NCBI RefSeq assembly: GCF_900176075.1
Contig: NZ_FWWV01000013.1
Location: forward strand, 1-64,000
DNA: 64,000 nucleotides
Reading direction: 5' to 3'
From: Pasteurella testudinis DSM 23072
GTDB lineage: Bacteria > Pseudomonadota > Gammaproteobacteria > Enterobacterales > Pasteurellaceae
Below the pieces are notes generated by a model. The model made no database searches. It was not told where the DNA came from and was given only the letters and a program-made list of their open reading frames with translations. The translations under genes and the position numbers were made by a program. Below are positions 57,229-64,000 of the stretch, piece after piece (within the stretch, counting starts at the first letter, position 1; each line of letters starts with the position of its first letter).

Positions 57229-58059
57229 TTGAGAACGACTTTTTTACACCATTCGGACAGTACGCCGGTGCGGTTTATTCAAGTAACCGATCCCCATCTG
57301 TTTGCCGATAAAAAATCCGAACTACTGGGGATTAATACCTTTGATAGTTTCGCTGCGGTTTTATCCGAAATTAAGCAAACCCCCTTTAATTTCGAATTTG
57401 TCTTGGCGACCGGTGATTTGGTACAAGACAGCAGCTTGGAGGGGTACCGCTATTTCAGCGAGGAGATTACACGCCTGCAAAAACCGGTGTTTTGGATTCC
57501 GGGCAATCACGATTATCAGCCGCATATGGTCGATGTGCTCAATCAGCAGTCCGACTATATTTCTCCGTTGAAACACATTATCATTAATGAGCATTGGCAA
57601 ATTCTGATGCTCGACAGCCAAGTGCTGAACGTGCCGCACGGCTATTTGAACCAGTATCAACTCGATTGGCTGCTCGCCAAGCTGGAGCAATATCCTGAGT
57701 TACATACGCTGGTGGTGTTGCATCACCATATTGCGCCAACGCGTTCTGCCTGGTTGGATCAACACAACCTGCGCAATACTTCAGAGTTTTTAAGCTGCCT
57801 GAGCCAACACCGGCATATTAAAGCGATCATCAGCGGTCACATTCATCAGGCGATGGATATCCAATGGAATAACTACCGTATTCTGACCACACCGTCGACC
57901 TGTATTCAGTTTAAATCCGACAGTTACCATTTTAGTTTAGGCGTGATGCCGCCGGGCTGGCGCGAATTTGAGCTGTATCCTGACGGCACGTTAAAAACCC
58001 AAGTGAAACGCATTAAAGAAAATTTATTCACGCCGGATTTTAATATCTCGGGTTATTAA
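57229..58059 (+). CDS. cpdA: 3',5'-cyclic-AMP phosphodiesterase
   Basis: Calcineurin-like phosphoesterase that hydrolyses cAMP and so limits CRP activity. Metal motifs: QVTDPHLF, ATGDLVQD, PGNHDYQ, LHHHIAPT, and ISGHIHQ. The first possible start in frame is TTG at 57229 with only a weak site (GTTGGT), giving 276 residues; no better start is seen. The 159-base gap after nudF is very AT-rich and may hold a separate promoter. Confidence 0.92.
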   Translation: MRTTFLHHSDSTPVRFIQVTDPHLFADKKSELLGINTFDSFAAVLSEIKQTPFNFEFVLATGDLVQDSSLEGYRYFSEEITRLQKPVFWIPGNHDYQPHMVDVLNQQSDYISPLKHIIINEHWQILMLDSQVLNVPHGYLNQYQLDWLLAKLEQYPELHTLVVLHHHIAPTRSAWLDQHNLRNTSEFLSCLSQHRHIKAIISGHIHQAMDIQWNNYRILTTPSTCIQFKSDSYHFSLGVMPPGWREFELYPDGTLKTQVKRIKENLFTPDFNISGY

Positions 58060-58084
58060 AACGAACGGGTTATTAAAACGAACG
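58051..58084. repeat. 17-base tandem duplication at the cpdA stop
   Basis: GGTTATTAAAACGAACG occurs twice in direct succession, at 58051-58067 and 58068-58084. The first copy contains the TAA stop; the second lies in the 3' untranslated part. Confidence 0.9.
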
Positions 58085-58089
58085 GCAAA

Positions 58090-58141
58090 ACGCAAAAGAG
58101 CGGTTATCAGCCCGAATGGCTAGATAACCGCTCTTTTGCGT
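58090..58141. terminator. Bidirectional terminator between cpdA and dsbB
   Basis: A 19-bp perfect stem (58090-58108 with 58123-58141), extended inside by AGCC/GGCT. Both outer arms carry A/T tracts (CAAAAG, CTTTTG). It serves two converging genes. Confidence 0.85.
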
Positions 58142-58162
58142 ATGCGGGCTATTTGAAACCGC

Positions 58163-58699
58163 TTATTTGAACAGTGTCCGTTGGCGTGAACGTGTTGGCT
58201 TGACCTGGCTGATCAACACCAATCCCAACACTAAAATATAAGCGGCAAAAATCACAATTAACCACTGCGGCATGGCAAAGCCTAAAAACGACCATTGCAA
58301 TTCGCTGCAAGAACCGTAAGCCTCAAACATTTGCGGCAACCATTTATTTAGCGGTAATGTCGTCGGAAACTCCACCATCAACGGGCATTGGTTCCACGGC
58401 GCCGGATTTAATTGATAATCGGTATGTTGCAGCGCTAACAGTAATCCTTTGACCGCACTAAACAAACCGATTGCCAGCGCCAGCAGACGAACCAGCAATA
58501 AACGCGGCGCAAGCATGGCAAATACCGCCGCCAATGCGATCCCCAAAATCGCCACGCGTTCATAAATACACATCACGCACGGCTCCAGCTTCATCACATG
58601 CTGAAAATACAGCCCTGCCCCTTCGAACACCACGCAAGAAAGCAATAACAAAAACCAACTGCCGCGACTGAGAGATGCCTGTTTTAAAAAATGAAACAT
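58163..58699 (-). CDS. dsbB: Disulfide bond formation protein B
   Basis: Inner-membrane quinone reductase that reoxidises DsbA. Four membrane segments in 178 residues. The first redox pair is CVMC at Cys41/Cys44, identical in position to E. coli; the second pair is in NQCPLM and GSCSE. It is 13 bases downstream of nhaB on the same strand. Confidence 0.95.
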   Translation of the reverse strand: MFHFLKQASLSRGSWFLLLLSCVVFEGAGLYFQHVMKLEPCVMCIYERVAILGIALAAVFAMLAPRLLLVRLLALAIGLFSAVKGLLLALQHTDYQLNPAPWNQCPLMVEFPTTLPLNKWLPQMFEAYGSCSELQWSFLGFAMPQWLIVIFAAYILVLGLVLISQVKPTRSRQRTLFK

Positions 58700-58711
58700 T
58701 TGCTTTCCTTC

Positions 58712-60256
58712 TTATGGTGTAACAAACCAGCCCATGCTTTCGAACCAAAGCATAAATTCCGGTAAAAGTAATTCTACAGATACTAACCCAACTAGTGACA
58801 AAACGATAGTATAAGGTAAAGCCATGTAAACCATTCGCCCATAAGATAAACGAATGAGCGGTGCAAATGAAGAGGTTAATAAAAACAGGAAAGCCGCCTG
58901 TCCGTTCGGCGTAGCGACCGACGGCAGATTGGTACCGGTGTTGATCGCCACCGCAATCAGTTCAAATTGCTGTTGAGTGATGGTGCCGGCGCTCAGTGCG
59001 GTTTTGGCTTCGTTAATATACACCGTGCCGACAAACACATTATCGGAAATTGCCGACAGTAAACCGTTAAAGATATAAAAGAGTGCCAACTGGGTCTCTT
59101 CCGAGGCGTGCAACACAAACTGGATAATCGGCTGAAACAAGCCCTGATCGATAATCACCGACACCACGGCAAAGAAAACGACCAATAACGAAGCAAACGG
59201 CAACGCATCTTGGAACGCTTTACCCAACGCATGTTCTTCGGTGATACCGCAGAACGCGGTAGCCAAAATAATCACGCTCAAACCAATCAAACCGACCGCA
59301 GCCAAATGGAATGCCAAACCGCAAATCAACCAGATCCCGACCAATGCCTGAATATACAATTTGGCACGATCCTGTTCGGTCAATTTCCGGCTCTGTTCCC
59401 GTTCATAACGCGCCAGTACCACCCAGACTTTTTGGGGTAAACGCTGGCCATAACCAAACACTTTAAAACGCTCCAGCGCCAAGCACGTCAATGTTCCGCA
59501 AATCAGCACCGGCAACGTGACCGGCAGCATACGCAGGAAAAATTCACCAAAGCCCCAATTGGCTTGCGCGGCAATAATCAGGTTTTGCGGCTCGCCCACC
59601 ATGGTCATCACGCCACCAAGTGCGGTTCCCACTCCGGCGTGCATCATTAAGCTGCGCAAGAAACTGCGGAATTGTTCCAAGGTATTACGCGACATATCAA
59701 TTTTTTGATCGTTGAAAATATCATCGGAATTGTCGTCAAAGGTGTACCCGGAAGCGACTTTGTGATAGACCGCATAAAAGCCGGTACCGACACTGATAAT
59801 CACCGCCACCACGGTCAAGGCGTCGAGAAATGCCGATAAAAAAGCCGCACACAAGCAGAATGCCAGCGAAAGGCGCAATTTGGAATGAATGCCCAACAGC
59901 AACTTAGTAAAAATGAACAACAGCAGTTGCTTCATAAAGAAGATCCCTGCCACCATAAACATCAACAGCAGCAATACTTCAATGTTTGCCATCACTTCGT
60001 GCATAATTTGGTGCGGTGTAGTCATACCGATAGCAATGGCTTCGATAACCAATAAGCCACCCGCCTGTAACGGATAGCATTTCAGCGCCATTGCCAAGGT
60101 GAAAATAAATTCGGCGACCAGCAACCACCCAGCCCAAAAGGGGCTAATCATATAATAAATAATCGGATTGACGATTAAAAACCCCAAAATACACGCTTTA
60201 TACCAATCCGGTGTTTTCCCCAAAAAATTACGCAAAATCGCACGACTGTAATTCAT
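58712..60256 (-). CDS. nhaB: Na+/H+ antiporter NhaB
   Basis: Exports sodium in exchange for protons, 514 residues and about 12 membrane segments. The start [38 protein letters not shown], and [20 protein letters not shown] are typical of NhaB. A 136-base gap to msrB upstream on the same strand holds its promoter. Confidence 0.95.
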   Translation of the reverse strand: MNYSRAILRNFLGKTPDWYKACILGFLIVNPIIYYMISPFWAGWLLVAEFIFTLAMALKCYPLQAGGLLVIEAIAIGMTTPHQIMHEVMANIEVLLLLMFMVAGIFFMKQLLLFIFTKLLLGIHSKLRLSLAFCLCAAFLSAFLDALTVVAVIISVGTGFYAVYHKVASGYTFDDNSDDIFNDQKIDMSRNTLEQFRSFLRSLMMHAGVGTALGGVMTMVGEPQNLIIAAQANWGFGEFFLRMLPVTLPVLICGTLTCLALERFKVFGYGQRLPQKVWVVLARYEREQSRKLTEQDRAKLYIQALVGIWLICGLAFHLAAVGLIGLSVIILATAFCGITEEHALGKAFQDALPFASLLVVFFAVVSVIIDQGLFQPIIQFVLHASEETQLALFYIFNGLLSAISDNVFVGTVYINEAKTALSAGTITQQQFELIAVAINTGTNLPSVATPNGQAAFLFLLTSSFAPLIRLSYGRMVYMALPYTIVLSLVGLVSVELLLPEFMLWFESMGWFVTP

Positions 60257-60392
60257 TTTCCTACCCTGAATTTATTTCTTTTTTTAAAATATGATCTACC
60301 AATAATGAAGTATTGTAATCAAGTTGCGAAAAAAGAATAACCATTTATGATCTTATATGAAAAAATGCTAACCAAATCACATTTTTAGACTG

Positions 60393-60785
60393 TTACCCTT
60401 CTATTATTTCACCACTTTCCCCATTCTCAAAAAGCAACGAAACCGAATTGACGCAAAAACGCAATCCGGTTGGCGGCGGCCCGTCATCAAACACATGCCC
60501 TAAATGCGAATCACAGTTGCCGCAGCGGATTTCGGTGCGATGGCGCGACAGACTGTAATCGTCCAAATAACGAATCGCCTGTTCCGAGACAGGCTGATAA
60601 AAACTCGGCCAGCCACAACCGGCATCAAATTTGGTATCCGACACAAACAGCGGCGACTCACACAACAAACAACGGTATAACCCCACTCCCTGCTGCTGTA
60701 ACAGTTTGCCGCTAAACGGCAATTCCGTGCCTTGTTCCAAACAGATCCGCCGCTGCTCGGCACTCAATTGCTCCTTTGTTTTCAT
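60393..60785 (-). CDS. msrB: Peptide methionine-(R)-S-oxide reductase
   Basis: Repairs oxidised methionine. Start at 60785 ([13 protein letters not shown]) with GGAG upstream gives 130 residues. Zinc-site pairs RCLLCESP and [19 protein letters not shown] in the substrate site; catalytic Cys in [10 protein letters not shown]. The earlier ATG at 60824 is not needed. Confidence 0.95.
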   Translation of the reverse strand: MKTKEQLSAEQRRICLEQGTELPFSGKLLQQQGVGLYRCLLCESPLFVSDTKFDAGCGWPSFYQPVSEQAIRYLDDYSLSRHRTEIRCGNCDSHLGHVFDDGPPPTGLRFCVNSVSLLFENGESGEIIEG

Positions 60786-60908
60786 GCTTTTCTCCGCTGG
60801 TTTTAACGTTAAATCCTTTCCCATTCTAAAACAAAATACACCAAAATAGCGCGAATTTTCTCACCGCTATACCCAGCTTTCATTATCTGTTATATTTTTT
60901 CCGCTATC

Positions 60909-60922
60909 TTGACTTGCCTCAA
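60909..60922. promoter_or_regulatory. FNR-like or other palindrome upstream of gapA
   Basis: TTGACTTGCCTCAA matches the FNR consensus in eight of ten positions and, with flanking C and G, has CTTGA/TCAAG arms. It is about 110 bases before the expected gapA start point. Confidence 0.3.
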
Positions 60923-60951
60923 GAATTTGTTGTTTCAGAGCAAGGGAAACC

Positions 60952-60967
60952 TGTGATATACTTCACA
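60952..60967. promoter_or_regulatory. CRP-cAMP site upstream of gapA
   Basis: TGTGATATACTTCACA is a perfect match to the CRP core TGTGAN6TCACA. It sits 114 bases before the gapA ATG and would be near -62 if the -10 is TAATGT at 61012-61017, which is a class I activation position. Confidence 0.75.
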
Positions 60968-61023
60968 GAGTTACATGAAACTGCAATGATGTGCAAAAAT
61001 GGTGCTAAATGTAATGTTTTTAA

Positions 61024-62091
<1,068 letters not shown>

Positions 62092-62116
62092 TTGAGCTGT
62101 TAAGCTAACCCGTTCA

Positions 62117-62158
62117 ATACCGCACTTTCGGTTCAACACCAAAGTGCGGTATTTTTTT
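62117..62158 (+). terminator. Inverted uptake-signal terminator of gapA
   Basis: ATACCGCACTTT (62117-62128) and AAAGTGCGGTAT (62141-62152) form a 12-bp stem followed by seven T. A further uptake pair (62192-62200 and 62250-62258) with a long loop is next to srlR. Confidence 0.85.
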
Positions 62159-62267
62159 GCCTGAATTCTGCCACTATAGCGAAAAGAATAACCGCACTTT
62201 TTGTTATTGACCTATTGTTATTGCCCTAACAAAATTGCCTGACAAAGCAAAGTGCGGTCTGCCCTGA

Positions 62268-63032
62268 TCAATCGGCTAAAATCACCCGAATATTTTTCGC
62301 AGTGAGCGTTTGGTAAATCTGCCGATCCAGCCCTTTGTCGGTGATGATGGTATCAATTTTCTCCAACGGACACACGACATTCGGGCTGCGTCTGCCGAAT
62401 TTGGAGGAGTCCGCCAGCAGGATAATTTGTTGCGCGGCGTTACACATCGCGGTGCTGACACCGTGCACTTCGTTAAATGTGGTCGAGCCGACATTCAGAT
62501 CAAAACCGTCGGTGCCGATAAACAGTTTGTCAAAAGCGAATTTCTCAAAGGTCGATTCGGCCAAAATGCCATGAAATGACGCCGATTTCGGGCGATAAGT
62601 GCCGCCGCACATCAGCAGTTCGTAATTCTTATCCAGATTTGCCAAGCTATTGATGATATGCAGGCTATTGGTCATGATCGTTAAATTATCCACTTTGGAT
62701 AAAAACGGAATCATCTGCAACACCGTGCTGCCTGCATCAATAATCATCGAATCGCCCTCTTTGATCAACTCGACGGCGGCTTTGGCAATTTTCTTCTTGT
62801 TTTCCAAATTGATATTGGCTTTGTTGATAATCGGCAAATCGCCTTCATCGTTGTTGGTCAGCACCACACTGCCGTAGGTGCGCAGCACTTTGCCGCTCTC
62901 TTCAAGTGCGGTCAGGTCTTTGCGAATAGTGGCGCCGGTCGTTTTAAAGTGGTTGGCAAGATTATCCACCGGCGTTTTGCCGTGCACTTCCAGATAATCA
63001 ATAATCGCGGCTTGCCTTTCTTTGGGTTTCAT
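62268..63032 (-). CDS. srlR: Glucitol operon repressor, DeoR family
   Basis: DNA-binding repressor of the sorbitol (glucitol) genes. The start [18 protein letters not shown] at 63032 aligns with E. coli SrlR; the longer frame to 63047 adds five codons. N-terminal DeoR helix-turn-helix ([19 protein letters not shown]), C-terminal sugar-phosphate domain ([45 protein letters not shown]). Last gene of srlD-srlM-srlR. Confidence 0.94.
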   Translation of the reverse strand: MKPKERQAAIIDYLEVHGKTPVDNLANHFKTTGATIRKDLTALEESGKVLRTYGSVVLTNNDEGDLPIINKANINLENKKKIAKAAVELIKEGDSMIIDAGSTVLQMIPFLSKVDNLTIMTNSLHIINSLANLDKNYELLMCGGTYRPKSASFHGILAESTFEKFAFDKLFIGTDGFDLNVGSTTFNEVHGVSTAMCNAAQQIILLADSSKFGRRSPNVVCPLEKIDTIITDKGLDRQIYQTLTAKNIRVILAD

Positions 63033-63065
63033 ACAATTCCATCTCATCGTTGTTCAGTGACGGAT

Positions 63066-63425
63066 CTATTGCAAACGAATCGCCTCCGCCAACGCTTCCT
63101 GACAGGCTTGGTTATCAGGAAAAATAAGCCGCGGCACAATTTCTCCGAGCTTCAATCCTTTTAATCCGCCAATAGATTGAGGACGGGAGAAAACGGTATA
63201 GCCTTTCATTAACAATGAGTCCGTAACATATTTGTTTGAATCAAAAGCAACGGCAATGACAACCTTTGGTTTGAAACGTCCCTGTGTCCGTCCGACGCCG
63301 ACATTCCCCTGCTGGCATAATAATTCAAATGCGGTGTTAAAGCGTGATACTTGCCGCCAGCCGAGCGCTATTTGCAATAACCAAGCGAGGACGGCAACTA
63401 AAATTAGTATATTTATAGTATCCAT
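63066..63425 (-). CDS. srlM: Glucitol operon activator GutM/SrlM
   Basis: Of 119 residues, as in E. coli SrlM. It has an N-terminal membrane segment (INILILVAVLAWLLQIALGW), then a cytosolic domain with QGNVGVGRTQGRFKPKVVIA. It is a co-activator of the glucitol operon with no known DNA-binding motif. Lies between srlD and srlR. Confidence 0.92.
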   Translation of the reverse strand: MDTINILILVAVLAWLLQIALGWRQVSRFNTAFELLCQQGNVGVGRTQGRFKPKVVIAVAFDSNKYVTDSLLMKGYTVFSRPQSIGGLKGLKLGEIVPRLIFPDNQACQEALAEAIRLQ

Positions 63426-63502
63426 AAACCAAATTATCTCACATTTTGAAAGAAAATTGGCGGATTATGCAAATAAATGTGAGCAAACCCGCCATTTTTT
63501 TA

Positions 63503-64000
63503 TTAAAGCATCACCTGTCCGCCGGTAATGTTGATTGATTGTCCGGTGCAGTAAGAAGCCTGTTCACTGGCGTAAAACAGCAAAACATTCAGCACGTCCT
63601 GATAGTCGCAGCCCCGTTTCAGCGGCACTTTGTCAATATAGCTCTGCTCCACCTCTTGTACCGCAATGCCCAATTTTTCGGCATATTGCGGAATCAACGA
63701 CTGGAACATCGGCGATTTAAGTAAATTGCCCAACATCAAAGAGTGCACGGTAATGCCTTTGTCCGCCAAATCCAGCGCCAGCGATTGGGTCAGCCCGACA
63801 CCGCCGAATTTGGCGGCGCTGTAACCGGAGTTATGTTTACTGCCGACCTTGCCGGATTTAGAGTTGATTTGGATAATCCGCCCTTGAATGCCGTCACGGA
63901 TCATCAGCTTGGCAAACTCTCTGGCACACAAAAAATAACCGGTTAAATTCACTTTGACCGAAAATTCAAAGTCATTCAGCGCAAAATCGGTGATCGGCGC
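63503..64000 (-). CDS. srlD: Sorbitol-6-phosphate 2-dehydrogenase (C-terminal part)
   Basis: Short-chain dehydrogenase that oxidises sorbitol 6-phosphate to fructose 6-phosphate. The gene runs off the right edge; the frame is open through position 64000 (reading ...ITDFALNDFEFSVKVNLTGY), so the GTG at 63950-63952 is internal. The catalytic Tyr-Lys is in SGYSAAKFGGVGLTQ, and the product ends GQSINITGGQVML. The substrate is judged from close match to E. coli SrlD and from the srlM and srlR neighbours; the PTS genes would lie further right. Confidence 0.95.
   Translation of the reverse strand, partial: APITDFALNDFEFSVKVNLTGYFLCAREFAKLMIRDGIQGRIIQINSKSGKVGSKHNSGYSAAKFGGVGLTQSLALDLADKGITVHSLMLGNLLKSPMFQSLIPQYAEKLGIAVQEVEQSYIDKVPLKRGCDYQDVLNVLLFYASEQASYCTGQSINITGGQVML

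Noticed and set aside
62192-62258. Strong terminator of srlR formed by a distant uptake pair
   Set aside because: The loop is about 50 bases and the pairing would compete with local folds; I consider it weak.

Overview
The window is a chromosomal segment of a gammaproteobacterium of the family Pasteurellaceae, in the Haemophilus/Aggregatibacter/Pasteurella group. The main evidence is the nine-base DNA uptake signal AAGTGCGGT or its complement, which I count about 70 times by eye (a little over one per kb), many as inverted pairs acting as terminators. Gene neighbourhoods also match this family and its enteric relatives: metNIQ-gmhB next to an rRNA operon, ubiE-ubiJ-ubiB-tatABC-hemB, rsmE-gshB-yqgE-ruvX, nudF-cpdA, dsbB-nhaB, pepD/gpt. 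I cannot name the species from sequence alone.

Layout. 1-464: promoter and leader of an rRNA operon that leaves the window to the left. 465-7178: tdk, pfkA, fieF, an unknown lipoprotein, yaaA, ung, grcA and an Alx/TerC transporter. 7273-9757: a two-gene carboxynorspermidine (polyamine) pathway. 9864-13177: metNIQ methionine importer behind a MetJ-type operator, then gmhB. 13253-15767: a DcuC-family transporter with an M20 peptidase behind a promoter with a CRP-like site. 15995-20261: glyQ and glyS, with a glutaredoxin-like gene and a DUF1016/YhcG nuclease inserted between them. 20411-22702: a CsgG/DUF4810/DUF799 lipoprotein trio and a PEBP-family protein. 22857-29753: a complete TPP-riboswitch-controlled thiamine salvage operon (ABC importer, TenA, ThiM, ThiD, ThiE) that ends in an atypical NRAMP-fold transporter.

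29840-39160 is the most accessory-looking region: a full type I-E CRISPR-Cas system (cas3, cse1, cse2, cas6e, cas7, cas5, cas1, cas2, then a leader and an array of ten repeats and nine spacers), all read on the minus strand. It is inserted between the thiamine operon and hemB. Its leader carries a perfect rRNA-type boxA, and the cas3 ribosome-binding site lies inside a terminator-like hairpin.

39233-64000 is housekeeping sequence: hemB, tatCBA, ubiBJE, pepD, gpt, typA, glnA, a TatD-family nuclease (yjjV), rsmE, gshB, yqgE, ruvX, tolC, nudF, cpdA, dsbB, nhaB, msrB, gapA (perfect CRP site) and the end of a glucitol operon (srlD partial, srlM, srlR). Global regulators visible through their sites are CRP (gapA, M20-dcuC; cpdA degrades cAMP), FNR (grcA), MetJ (metNIQ) and TPP (thi operon).
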